From positions 73,458,101-73,522,100 of the forward strand of contig NC_089581.1 in assembly GCF_019320115.1 (NCBI RefSeq): 64,000 nt of DNA. The letters run 5' to 3'. The stretch comes from Miscanthus floridulus (taxonomy: Eukaryota; Streptophyta; Magnoliopsida; Poales; Poaceae). A program made the translations under genes and the position numbers. The stretch's first letter is position 1, and every line of letters begins with the position of its first letter. The notes under the pieces were generated by a model. That model was given only the letters and a program-made list of their open reading frames with translations, was not told the DNA's origin and searched no databases. Of the stretch, positions 34,301-45,903 are shown piece after piece.

Positions 34301-35809
34301 TGTTAAGAAATGGAGAAGTTGAATGTAGAAGTAATTCAACAAGGTAGTTTGACCAACATAATTGTTGAAGCCACTATTCGAGATCAAGTTATTGTTGCTC
34401 AGAAGGAAAACAAGGGTATAGCCCATATCAAGGAAAGAGTCAAGAATGGAAAAGCAAAATGCTTCAGCACAAATGATGAAGGTGTGTTATGGTTCAAGGA
34501 TCGCCTGGTGGTACCAAAGGTTCCTAAGTTGCGGCAGTCAATTCTAGAAGAGGCACATGCTACTAGGTTATCTATCCATTCGGGAAGCAACAAGATGTAC
34601 CATGACTTGAAGCAAAGATTCTAGTGGACTAAAATGAAAATAGAGATTGGTAGATATATAGCAAAGTGTGATACTTGTCAAAAGGTGAAAGCTATACATT
34701 TGAGGTCTACTGGTGAATTACAACCATTACCTATTCCAGCTTGGAAGTGGGAGGACATTAGTATGGACTTTATTGTTGGTCTACCCAAGACATCAAAAGG
34801 ATTTGACTCAGTATGGGTTATTGTAGATCGACTCACTAAGTCAGCACATTTTCTTCCTATCAAGACTATATATCCTATGATCCAATATGCCAAGATGTAT
34901 TTAGCAAGAATCATGAGCTTACATGGAGTACCAAAGACCATAGTGTCAGATAGGGGTACACAATTTGTCTCTAGCTTTTGGAAACACTTACATGCTTCAT
35001 TAGGTACCAAACTCCTATATAGTACAACTTATCATCCCCAGACTGATGGTCAGACTGAAAGGGTCAATCAAGTGCTTGAAGATATGTTAAGGTGTTGTGT
35101 CCTTAACTATTCCAATAAGTGGGACAAATGCTTACCTTTGGCCGAGTTCTCATACAACAATAGTTATCAGGAAAGCATTAGAATGGCTCCATTTGAAGCA
35201 CTCTATGGTCGTAGATGTAGAACATCACTGAGTTGGTCTGAGCCTAGAGAAAGAAGGTTCTTTGGGGTTGACCTTGTGAAAGAAACAGAAGACAAGGTTA
35301 AGCAAATACAAAGTAATTTGAAGATAGCTCAGTCCCAGCAAAAGAGTTATGCGGATAGACGACGAAGACCATTGGTGTTTAACAAAGGAGATTTTGTATA
35401 TCTGAAAGTATCACCAATGAAGGGAGTTACCCGTTTTGGTGTTAAAGGAAAGTTGGCACCTCGATATATTGGACCATTTCAAATTTTGGAGAGGTATGAA
35501 AAAGTGGCATATCGCTTGAAATTACCAGAACATCTATCAGCGGTACATGATGTGTTCCATGTTTCTCAATTGAAGAAGTGTCTTCGAGTGCCTGAGCGGA
35601 ATGTTGAGGTTGAAGGAGTGGAACTTGAACCATATTTGACTTATTCCGAATATCCTATCCGAGTTTTGGATCAGAAAGATCGTGTTACTCGAAGGAGGAC
35701 AATCAAGTTCTACAAGATATAATGGAATCAAAATTCAGAAGAAGAAGCTACTTAGGAATCAGAAGATTACTTGTTAGAAAAATTTCCAGAGTTTCTTGCG
35801 TCGATATAG
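31319..35809 (+). pseudogene. C gag-pol polyprotein, 18 nonsense codons
   Basis: One 1,497-codon frame from ATG 31319 to TAG 35807-35809, without any frameshift. Domains in order: Gag capsid (31590-31900), CCHC knuckle ([14 protein letters not shown], near 32280-32320), protease (LFDSSASYSF; the B counterpart is DSGA, so the active-site Gly is changed to Ser), RT with FIDD near 33478, RNase H (YCDALG), integrase with H2C2 and DDE residues, and chromodomain to the end. In-frame stops lie at 31358, 31655, 31859, 32111, 32165, 32183, 32261, 32375, 32630, 32732, 32771, 33029, 33563, 33968, 34304, 34622, 35720 and 35753. Each corresponds to CAA, CAG, CGA, TGG or CGG in B or by context, i.e. C-to-T or G-to-A changes. 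It shows that gag and pol of this family are one frame. Confidence 0.92.
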
Positions 35810-35954
35810 CATAATGTTAGTTTGCTCTGTTGTGGTGAACCCTGTTTGTAAAGGAACCTCAACTGTTTTATGAACAAGTTGTGAATGTTTTTGGATTGAC
35901 CCATTTCTTTTTCCATTACTTACCCTTGGACTTTGAATCTCGGGATGAGATTTC
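35810..35954 (+). other. C pol-PPT spacer
   Basis: Short untranslated stretch between the pol stop and the polypurine tract. Nothing further seen. Confidence 0.6.
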
Positions 35955-35970
35955 TTTTAGGGGGAAGGAT
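35955..35970 (+). other. C polypurine tract
   Basis: CTTTTAGGGGGAAGGA plus T immediately before the 3' LTR; same as in B. Confidence 0.85.
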
Positions 35971-38900
35971 TGTAACACCTCGGGTGTTTAAATACTAAAA
36001 CATGCCATGTCATCATATGCATAGCACATCATTTATGTGTTAGTAAAAAATTTGATATGGATACACTAAAACAAGTTTACCTTTATGTTACATGTGTTGA
36101 CTTGTATGGCTTGAATTGAGTTAAAATTCTTTGTATTGAACTGAATTTCCGAAAACTCTGATTTTTAGTATTTAAATTGTACCCTGAAAACCCATTTCAA
36201 AATCCAAGTATATTTTGGGGTTGAGCCTAAAAGCAAAAGTGTAGAGCTTGTTGAGTTGTACAAAGTTTGTTTTTGGAGATTTCAAAGTTGTTATGAAAAA
36301 TTTGAAGTAATTTGAAAAGGCGAGATTCTTTAAATGTTCCCTTTTTGAATTCAAATTTGCATTTCAAAATGTAGATCGAATTAGGGGGTGGTTATAAAAG
36401 TAAAGTTGTAGAACTTTAAATTTGGAGCAACTTTTATTTTTGGAGATTTTTGAGTTGTTACATAAATTTGGGAGTAATTTGGATTTTTAAATCGAATGGC
36501 AGTTTTGGTAATTTTGGTGAACAGTAACCGTGGAAGCCAACTCAACGTCTACGATCTTCCTTCTGCTTCCAGACGCGACGGTGGCCGCCCTTGGCTTCAC
36601 GCTGGCACGGGAAAGGCTCCTGCGTAGCTTCTAAGCCACTCTATAAGGACTTCACCGTCGCCATTTTTCGCCACTCTCCTCCTCTGTTTTCCAGTCACCA
36701 TCGCCGCTGCTCTGTCCTGCGTTTGCCGTCTCCGTAGTGCCTCCACCATTTCGGTAAAGCTTGTTCCAGCTCTGCCTACTCCTTGCGCACCTAGCCAACC
36801 GAGTCTTGGTGCCTGATTTCGCCGAGAACCCGCTGTGCGTGCCTTTCTTCCTTGCAGCTGGCAACCTCACTGTCGTGCTTGCGCCATCATGGCCAGCGCT
36901 CTCTGATGAGCCGTTGCTCTTGCTCAGTGTACCTCCAGCTTTGCCTTGATGACGTGGTGATTAATACCTTGTTGCTTGATAGTTTTGTCTACCGCAGTCG
37001 CCGGAGCACCGCCACCGTCGACGTTTTGCTCCGCCGTGTTTGCTCGGATCGTCGACCTGCTTCACGTTGCTTCTCTGGCCTCGTTCTTTGCTCCATTGAG
37101 CTCGGGGTGAGCTACTGGTGCTTCCTGTGCACGTCGAACCACTCATTCGTTGTTCTTCCGATCCAGCTTTATGCTCTAGTGCGTTCGGGGTGAGCTCCTG
37201 GTTCTTTCCGAGTTGTTTGTGTGAGCTCCTGGTTCTTTCCGAGTTATTTGTGTGAGCTCCTGGTTCTTTCCGAGTTGTTTGTGTGAGCTCCTGGTTCTTT
37301 CCGAGTTGTTTGTGTGAGCTCCTGTTTTGAAAATGAATTTTTCCTTTTTCAAAAATGATTGAATAGTGCTATAATTTGTTATTTTTGTGTAGATTTATTT
37401 AGAGCTCCAAAAATTATGAAAATTTTTGTGTGACCTCTCTGTGATGAATATTATTTAGAAAAAATATGAAATGTTATTTTTCAGCACTTTTTGAATGTGA
37501 TAAAAATTGCTCAATTTATTAATAAATGGATTTCTATGATTTTTCTAGGCTTAATTAATTATCCAAAAAATTTTGAAAATTGTTTTGTCACTTAGTTATC
37601 ATGTGATGAACCTTTACAAAAATTTTGAGCTCAATTGGAACAAGTTGATTTATTTGATTATTCTTAATTAAATAATTAATTCATAAAAGCAAATAGTAAC
37701 TTTTAATGATTTAGGTTTTGATTGAATTTTTGATTGAGTGATGTCCTTGGGTCATTAGTTGGTAATGATCTTTGGCAATTGATATAAGTAGTATGAAAAA
37801 GAATTGGTTAGTTTGACTTGTAACCGTACCGCGAAGGAAGGTTGTATTCGAATTGATAATTTTTGCATCCATCATCGAGCATCATGTTTCGTATTTTGCA
37901 TCATGTTAAACATGGGATTGTTACTATGTGTAGTGAACAAAGGTGAACATGTGGTAGTTAATCAAGTTGCGGAGGAGGTTAATCCGTCTGTTGAGGTCGA
38001 ATCGAATACTTGTGAAACGTCGCAGGAACCGGACTTTTCCATCAACGAAGGCAAGCCCCGGATGCATACAATCCTACCTTGTGTTTTACAAATTAATATC
38101 GCTTTTGCTTTTCTTTACTGCATTAAGTGATTAGGAGTTAAGTAAAAGCCTAATTGGTGCATTACCAACATTGTTTTTCCATATCTACCTTGTTACCAGA
38201 TTTATTTCATAAATGACTAGTTATGCTTAGTCATGCTTAGCCGGGTGATTACCTGTCATCTGCAAGTTTTAAAATGGATCTTTGGTTACTTATGTTATCA
38301 TGAGATATGAGGATGGGAAGTAATAAATCTAGACCGGGCGGACTCGGTGTGTGAGAGACACAAGACATGAAGGTCTTATGAGCGGCTTCTTTCTGCCTAT
38401 GTCGATTAAGGTCCGTATCGTTGTTGAATTGCATGAGGTGAGACTTTGTAGTACTAACCACATACTCTGGTAAGCCTTAACTCAGCTATTCTATTATGAG
38501 AATGGCTACTCGCGCACTGGGAGTGGAGAGATGGCGAGAGTAGCATGTACCCACATGGTCATGGGCCGGATTGGTGGAGTACTGTATTCTTGGGTGGCAC
38601 GGACCCATTCTTGTTTTAGAGGATCTGAGGACAGGTTGGTATATGTAGGTCGGGGACCTACATATGTCATGTGGTCTAGAATCCCTAGCTGGGTTTATAA
38701 TCAGTTCGAATCATCGTTGTCCCTCGGTTATGGAGACTCAACTCACTATTCATCATCGTAGTTTGATAACTAGAACTTGAGTAAGGTTTGAGATGGTGTT
38801 GGATATGAAGCTCATGATCTCATTATAGATCATGGCAGATTCATATGTGGTACTTATAAAGTTTTACATGTTAAAGTAAAGAATTTTGTTAAAGAGCTTT

Positions 38901-39472
38901 TACGCAAAAGAACTTTGATTATTGCTAAAGCCATACCTTGAATCCCTGAGCATGCGTTCCTGAGTCTTCTCAGTGTTATTTCGGTTAAGTCTTGTTGAGT
39001 ACTTTTGTACTCAGGGTTCGTTGACCCTTGTTGCAGGTGAGCCTCATGAGCAGATCTATTTTGGATCGTGCTGCATGACTATTGTTCGATTTGATGATGA
39101 GAAGTAAATGCGTGGCCCTTGGGCAGGGCAACTTTTTGTGTGATCTATAATATGTTATAATACCACTCCACTACTATAGTTTGTAATATTAACCGAACTT
39201 AGTTGTATGGTTTGAAACAAATGGTTTGTAAACTATGTTATTGTAAGTCTTCCGCTATTTTTACTCTGATATATATATATATATTTGAATAAATGTTGTA
39301 ATACTGCAATGACTCTGTAATGTGATCCTGCTCAGAAATCGTGGATGATTCGGGGTTCCCCGAGGACACCCGACAGTCTTCTTAAGTTATCGGGAACATA
39401 TGTATAGTCGTCAGAGGTCATTGGATAGTGACAGGTGCATGTGGGCCCTATAATTTAGGAGGTTATGCCACA
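35971..39472 (+). repeat. C 3' LTR
   Basis: 3,502 bp, TGTAACACCTCGGG to TTATGCCACA. It is 38 bp shorter than the 5' LTR; one missing 31-bp unit explains most of that. Hairpin at 38996-39013. Confidence 0.93.
37190..37324 (+). repeat. 31-bp tandem array in C 3' LTR
   Basis: Four full units plus a partial one; the 5' LTR has five (27870-28034). Confidence 0.9.
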
Positions 39473-39477
39473 ATGAC
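39473..39477. repeat. TSD ATGAC of element C (right copy)
   Basis: Counterpart of ACGAC at 26636-26640. Because ACGAC is probably ancestral, the ATG here is not taken as a start codon. Confidence 0.65.
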
Positions 39478-39727
39478 CATCACCACCGATCGCTTAGGTT
39501 TCCTACCTCCGCATCTCCACCGCCGCTGAGCCCGCGTCCATCCGCCCCCCCACCTCCAATGGATCCGTGGTGCTGTTCTGACATCACCTTCCAGCGCATG
39601 GAGGGCCTCTTTTGCTGTGGTCTTCTCCATGCATGGACCTTAGCTGAGGAGTGGCTGCTGCCCGGTGAGGAAGACTTTCCATCACCGCCCGATGGCTATG
39701 TGGTGTTGTTCACCCACTTCCATGAGC
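39478..39727 (+). pseudogene. E antisense extra gene, first part (Transposase_28-like)
   Basis: The plus-strand frame from 39559 (MDPWCCSDITFQRMEGL... then PPDGYVVLFTHFHEHG) is the N-terminal part of the grass 'putative gypsy type transposon' protein (Pfam Transposase_28). It lies on the strand opposite to E's gag-pol. A B/C-family solo LTR interrupts it after HFHEHG, and it continues at 42602. Sequence upstream to 39478 is a 5' leader that, before C inserted, joined the TATA-bearing segment at 26577. Confidence 0.65.
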
Positions 39728-39732
39728 ATGGG
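39728..39732. repeat. TSD ATGGG of solo LTR (left copy)
   Basis: ATGGG at 39728-39732 and 42597-42601, exact. It shows that LTRs of this family end TGTGGCAG on this strand. Confidence 0.85.
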
Positions 39733-42596
39733 TGTGGCAGAACCTCCTAAATTATAGGACCCACATGCACCTGTCACTGTCCAACGACCTCTGACGACTA
39801 TGCATATGTTCCTAGTAACTTAAGAAGACTGTTGGGTGTCCCCGTGGAACCCCGAATCATCCACAATTTCCGAGCAGGATCCCATTACAGAGTCATTGCA
39901 GTATTACAACAGTTTATTCAAATAGATACATCAGAGTAATATAGCGGAAGTCTTACAATAACTTAGTTTACAAAACAGTAGTTTCAAACCTTATAAACTA
40001 AGTTCGATTAATATTCCAAACCGTAGTAGTGGAGTGGCATTATAACGTAATACAAAACACGCAATTAAACTGCCCTGCCCAAGGGCCACAAATTTACTTA
40101 ACATCATCGGATCGAACAACCGTCATGCAGCATGGTCCAAAACAGACCTGCTCATGAGGCTCACCTGCAACAAGGGTCAACGAACCCTGAGTACAAAAGT
40201 ACTCAACAAGACTTAACCAAAATAAAAATTGATAGAACTCAAGAATGCAGGCTCAGGGATTCAAGGTATGGCTTTAGCAATAATCAAAGTTCTTTTGCGT
40301 AAAAGCTCTTTAACAAAATTCTTTTTGTCAACATTTAAAACTTCATAAGATCATATACAAAGCTGACACGATCCGTAATGAGATCATAAAACTTCATATC
40401 CAACACTTTCTCAAACCTTACTCAAGTTCTAGTTATTAATACTACGATGATGAACAGTGAGTTGAGTCTCCATAACCGAGGAGCAACGATGATTCGAACC
40501 GATTAAACCCAGCTGGGGATTCCAGACCACACGACATATGCAGGTCCCCGACTCACATATATCAACCTACCCTTGGATCCTCTAAAACAAGAATGGGTCC
40601 GCGCCACCCGAGAATACAGTACACCTCAAATCCGGCCACATTTCAACCATGAGGGTACACGCTATTCCTGCCATCTCTCCACTCCCAGTGCGTGAGTAGC
40701 CATTCTCGTAATAGAATCGCCAAGTTAAGGCTTACCGGAGTATGTGGTTAGTACTACAAATTCTCACCTCATGCAATTCAACAACGGTACGGGCCTTAAT
40801 AGACACAGGCGGAAAGAACCCACTCACAAGACATTACCAGGTCTTGTGGCTCACACACACCGAGTCCACCCGGTCTAGATTTATTACTCTACATTCCCAT
40901 ATCACATGATAACATAAGTAACCACAGTTCCATTTAAAACTCGTAGGTGACAGGTAATCACCCGACCTTTATTTATCTAAGCATGACTAAGCATAACTAG
41001 CCATATATGAATTAAAACGATTAACAAGGTAGATAAGGAAAACAAGGTTGGTCATGCATCAATTAGGTTTTCACTTAACTCCTAATCACTTAATGCAGTA
41101 TATGAAAGCAAAAGCGAAATCCATTTGTAAAACACAAGGTAGGGTTTAAATGCATCCGGGGCTTGCCTTGGTCGGTAGAAAAGGTTAGTTCCACAGAGAG
41201 ATTACGGAGTTAGACTTGACAGCATCACCATTGATGGATGAACCTTCTCCAACACTTGATCAATGCGAGCACCATTGAATGATGACACTCATCTGAAGAT
41301 TAGTCAACGTGAACCTTCTCACTCACGTATGCAAAATCTCGAATTTGAAGCTGAAGTCCCTGGTCGCGATTTTCAGAACAGAGGACGCCGGAGAGACACG
41401 ATTTCTGGCTGGCTGATGCTCGTAGGTGGCAATTGAAGGGGTGGTCGAGCGACGAGGTGGTGAGGCGAGCCTAAGGGTGGTCGTAGCTCGGCCGGTCGTG
41501 GCCCGTGATGGCCTGGCCACGCGAGCCCGCTGCTCGACGATGGAGTGGCACGGCGGCATGGCTGCTGGTCACGGCACGAACGGCGGGCACGGCCGTTCCA
41601 GGTGAGGCGAGGCGCTCAGGTGATGTGCAAGGGAGAGGCGAAGCTTTCTACGCGCTCAATTCGGCCAGAGGACGAGCGGTGGACGTGCTGTGCGCCGGCA
41701 AGAGTGGGCGACGGCGACGACGAACAGAGGGAATGAAAAGAAGGAGAACGGTGACTTCGTCGGCTTAAAAACGCGACCAGGAAGGATGAAGAAGCCACGC
41801 AGGAGTCTTTCCCACGCCAGCGCGGAGCCGAAGAAGGCCACGGCGACGACCAGAACGCAGTAGAAGCTCACCGTCGGTGAGTTGACTTCCGTGGTTACTG
41901 TTCACCAAAATTACAGAATTGCCACTCGCTTAATTTCCCAATTTACTCCAAATTTTATATGGTAACTCAAAAATCTCCAAAAATAAAAGTTGTTCAAAAA
42001 CAAAAGTTCTACAACTTTGCTTTTATACCCATACCCAAATTCGGTCTACATTTTGAAATGCAAGTTTGAATTAAAAAATGGGACATTTAAAGAATCTTGC
42101 CTTTTCAAATTACTTCAAATTTCATGAAACAACTTTGAAAACTCCAAAAACCAACTTTGTACAACTCGACAAGCTCTACACTTTTGCTTTAAGGCTCAAC
42201 CCCAAAATGTACTTAGATTTTGAAATGGGTTTTCCAGGGTAAACTTTAAATGCTGGAAATTCGGGTTTTCGGAAATCCAATTAAACACAAATGTTTTGAA
42301 ATTGATTCATCCATACAAGTCAACACATATCATAAAACAATATTCACACCAAGCATTGCAACAAAAATTATTAAACTTTTATTAAGGAAGAATTTGAATT
42401 GTTTAATAGATTCCCACATTAAAATTCACAAAGTTTCTTAATCACTATTATTTCATGTAACATATAACACACTTCATAACAACCTTTACATGCTATAAAT
42501 TAAACATGAAATGCATTCATGAGTTGATACATGATGATTATACATAATGATGACATGATCACCTTTTAAGTACTTTATAACATCAGGGATGTTACA
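39733..42596 (-). mobile_element. Solo LTR of the B/C family
   Basis: 2,864 bp, TGTGGCAGAACC to GGGATGTTACA, minus orientation, with exact TSD ATGGG. It aligns with B and C LTRs over the outer part (including the hairpin at 40188-40205) but is shorter and diverges in its AT-rich inner part (about 42250-42590), so it is a different subfamily. No internal domain is present. Confidence 0.9.
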
Positions 42597-42601
42597 ATGG
42601 G
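42597..42601. repeat. TSD ATGGG of solo LTR (right copy)
   Basis: Exact copy of 39728-39732. Confidence 0.85.
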
Positions 42602-43941
42602 TTCATGACCCCGCCCATAGATTTCTTCGGGGTCTGCTGCACTACTACAAGGTCGAGCTGCAGCATCTCAATCCCAACGGGATCTAGCACACGGCAGCAT
42701 TCGTCGCCCTATGTGAGGGATTCCTAGGGATCGGCCCCCACTTCAACCTGTGGAGGCACTTCTTCGCCATCACCCTCTAGAAGATGAGGGAGAAGAGCGA
42801 TAGGCAGGAGCTGCACATGTCGATGGGATGCATCAGCATCCAACTCTAAAACAATCAGCTCGGTGAGTACCATCGATGCGGCTATCAATGTCCAACAAGG
42901 GGTGGCACTCACAGTGGTTCTACCTTAAGAATGGCGCCACTGCCCCTCTATCAGAGTTCACCGGGCGTCTGATCAAAGAGGCCCTAGGGCCATGGAGGAA
43001 GTGGGGCATCCCGAAGAAGGACAAGAAGAAGATCCAAGACCATATCACCGCCATCCACATCCTGAAGGAGAACAGCCGAAAGGGGTCCGACATCATCAGG
43101 GCTTACCACACAAGGAGGGTGGTGCCATGGATGAAGCACACTCCCACTATACATGATGGCGCCCAAGGTGTCATTCGACGGAACGGCGCTCACCAAGGGG
43201 ACGCTCCCCAACTTCGAGATTACGTAACGCATCAAGGAGGTGATGGAGCCTTTGCGGGATGACACGGGTGCCGCCCTCGACTTCCTATACCTAGTGTCAA
43301 GGCATCCTCTGATGCGGTCGGAGCCAGGCCACATCGTCTTCATAAGTATGCCTTTATCTTGCCTTCTCTTTAATTGATTTCCTGACCCCTTGATACTAAC
43401 TTTGAGAGGGGAAGGACCAGCCAAGGGACCTTGTCCTCATGGATCACCTAGCACCGTTGTCGAGCAATTTGGCCCTGAGGACGGTGAATCGCACCATGGG
43501 TGAGCGGCTGAGGAAGGCAAAGGAGGATAAGAAGAGGAAGAAGCAGCGAAAGCTATAGGTGTGGGAACGGGGGGAGGATACTAATAGTGATGATGATGAT
43601 GATGGTGACGATGACGAGTTAGCCGATGACATTGAGTGGGACAACCTAGAGAACGAGGATGCGCTGACAGGTATCAATTTGTTCTTGCAGGTGTCAGGAC
43701 CCTTCCTGTTCCTTAGAGGGGAGGGTACGTCTGGGGAGCCGTTGGAGGTGGGCCATACCATTGGCCTGCTCTAGGAGTCAACAGGGGCGGGTGGCTCCAC
43801 CGTCATGCCCCAAGAGCCAGGGGGAGCGAGCCCCTTTGCCCAAGAGTAGGGGGCAGGCTTGAAACGGCCTCACTTTGACGAGGCAGAGCAAAGGTCGGGG
43901 GGTTCGCCTCCCAAACACATCTGCCACCCAACGACGCTGAG

Positions 43942-44015
43942 GTGCGTTATCAGTTCCTCTGTTTTTCCTATTTTGATCGGATTTCATCGTGACTTATGTT
44001 TTTTGTCCCTTGCAG
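43942..44015 (+). other. Intron in E antisense gene
   Basis: Donor CTGAG|GTGCG, T-rich tract, acceptor CCCTTGCAG|CG; 74 bp. Removing it joins the acidic exon to the following exon in phase (an AG|C codon split), and both exons are otherwise in different frames. Confidence 0.7.
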
Positions 44016-44817
44016 CGTTGGCAGGCAGCGGAATCCTTTAGCGCTGGCGCTAAAGAAGAGCATCGCCCTCCAATTGAGGCAGCGGCCTTCGGCTAATGCC
44101 ACGCCCATTTTGGGCAGGAGCAGCGCCAGTGTGACAGCATCGTCAGCCGGTCGGACGCCGCCCACGGTTGTGCCCATGCCCTCGGCAAGACGAGCAGACA
44201 TGGGGGCTCAAGGGACACCTTCAGAGGTCATGGAGTAGCCAGTGATGGCCATGATACTACTGCTACCGGTGAGGCAGATGGGACTGCCAACCACGCTAGT
44301 GGTGTTGAGCGCGGCGGGTGCGGCGTAGCCAGTCATGACCCCGCTGATCCCAGTGGAGGCGGCGGTGACCATAGCGGTGCCTGAGGCACCGGCATGACCC
44401 ATGCCATTGGCGGCCCAAGCAACAACGTCTAGCGTGGGTCAAATGGAGGAGGATGCAGCCAAGGGGTCCTCGAGAGTTGTGGTGCTGGGAGAGAGGTCAG
44501 CGTCCGCACCGCTGATCCCTTTCATCGTCGGAGGGGGTGTCTCAGCGGAGACATCACGGCAAGAGGGGTTGGTGGCGCTTGGAGCCAGTGGGGAGTCATC
44601 CCTATCCCTAACATCGGTGGGTAGTGGCTTGCCCGCACGGGGCAAGCCCCTGCTCTAGTGGACGAATCCACAGGATACGACGTCGACGCTTTTCACCCTT
44701 GATGATGCCACCGAGAGCATGGAGCTAGAGAGCCTCGATGTAGGGATCACGTCCATGCTTGAGGCCCTGAACCATGCCATAGGTGCGTTGCATGATATCA
44801 TCGTTCCCTCCGACTGG

Positions 44818-44892
44818 GTATTGTTTGATCCTACCTTTTGCCCTTATCTTCCTTTATATGCTTTTTGTATCCTGACCATTGTCTTCCTGCAG
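44818..44892 (+). other. Intron in E antisense gene
   Basis: Donor CTGG|GTATTG, pyrimidine-rich tract, acceptor CTTCCTGCAG|TCC; 75 bp, phase-preserving. Confidence 0.65.
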
Positions 44893-45903
44893 TCCCTCAT
44901 AGCTCATAGCCGAGGGAAATCTCAGTTGCTTCATCAGCAAAAGGAGGCTTGGGACCGCCTCGTTGAGGGGGCATGGCTACATGGGGAGGTAATGACTCAT
45001 ATTGTTGCCACCTAGCAGAGGGTGGTCGAGGAGGCAGACAATCTTTGGTCGCAGGTGGCCGAGGCCCATCGAGATGTGGACGAGGCCAAGAAGGCGTTTG
45101 AGGCCCTATCGGTGAGGTTGTGGAAGGATGAGGAGGAGGCTACCAAGGTCAAGAAGGGGTAGGATGAGCTGCTCTAGAAGGATGCCAAGACCTGCCAGCA
45201 GATCCTTGACCTTCTGGCTGAGGTTGAGAAGGAAAGGGAACTAAAGCTAAGAGCTGAGGAGAAGCTTGTGGCCCTAGAGAAATAGGCAAGCCTTGATGTC
45301 GTGGAGATCGCTTAGCTGTGCAAGGAGCGGGATGTGCTGTTCCAAACCACAGAGAGGCTTCGCTTAGAATGTGGCGTGGCTCACAAGGAGCGTGACCAAG
45401 CTTTCCATGAGCATGACCAGGACTAGCAAGAGCGCGATGATGTGCAGCAGAAGGTCTGCTCCCTCCAGGTCGAGCTCGAAAGCATGACAATCCAAAAGCT
45501 GGAGGCCAAAAGCATTTCTATCAGGCTGGCTGTGGATCTCACTGAGGCGAGGAGGAATCTCCCGATGGAGAGTGACGAGCTTAGTATCCTAAGCACCACC
45601 CTTGGAGTGGTCTACGACGACCTTGAGGTGGTGTGGTCGAAGGAGACTAGCTTGCTCATAGCCCATGCCATCGAGATCATGGCTTAGGTGCGCCAGCTCG
45701 AGAGAAATGCCCTTCATGTCGGGGTTAATCAATCCTTCATGATTGCTCATTCTCATGATGGGGACAACATCGATCTAGAGAAGATGAGCCATGGCTACAT
45801 GCTCGACTATGAAGTCCAGGAGCTAGAGGAGATGGAAGCAGCGGTGGCTCCCCTTTCATAGGACCTAGTGGATAGGACAGAGAGCATAGTTCTCCCCTAG
45901 AGG

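Larger units (their letters stand above)
26641..39472 (+). mobile_element. Element C: full-length B-family chromovirus, nonsense-riddled
   Basis: 12,832 bp on the plus strand: 5' LTR 26641-30180, PBS 30184-30195, ORF1 30583-31146, gag-pol 31319-35809, PPT 35955-35970, 3' LTR 35971-39472. It is the same family as B (ORF1, gag and pol align throughout) but older: its LTRs differ by roughly 3% in the first 250 bp. Gag and pol form one continuous frame without a frameshift, with 18 in-frame stops. It sits in the 5' leader of E's antisense gene. Confidence 0.93.
42602..45903 (+). pseudogene. E antisense extra gene, main part (Transposase_28 domain, acidic exon, coiled coil)
   Basis: Continues the protein after the solo LTR: HRFLRGLLHYYKVELQHLNP, AFVALCEGFLGI, PHFNLWRHFF, then (frameshift near 42890) NKGWHSQWFYLKNGA. 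An acidic exon follows (about 43414-43941, with a run of Asp near 43580-43620), then a Ser/Ala/Pro-rich exon (44016-44817), then about 330 codons of coiled coil (44893-45903). Introns at 43942-44015 and 44818-44892 keep the reading phase when removed; a third is likely near 43346-43413. Several stops, mostly TAG, interrupt it. Such antisense ORFs are known from Tat-lineage elements; their function is not established. Confidence 0.7.

Noticed and set aside
39473..39475. ATG at the right edge of C as start codon of E's antisense gene
   Set aside because: It lies in the TSD, whose other copy reads ACG; the frame also ends after 18 codons and is out of phase with the Transposase_28 frame at 39559.
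43672..43691. GTATCAATTTGTTCTTGCAG as a mini-intron in E's antisense gene
   Set aside because: Only 20 bp long, far below plant intron size, and the frame is open through it.
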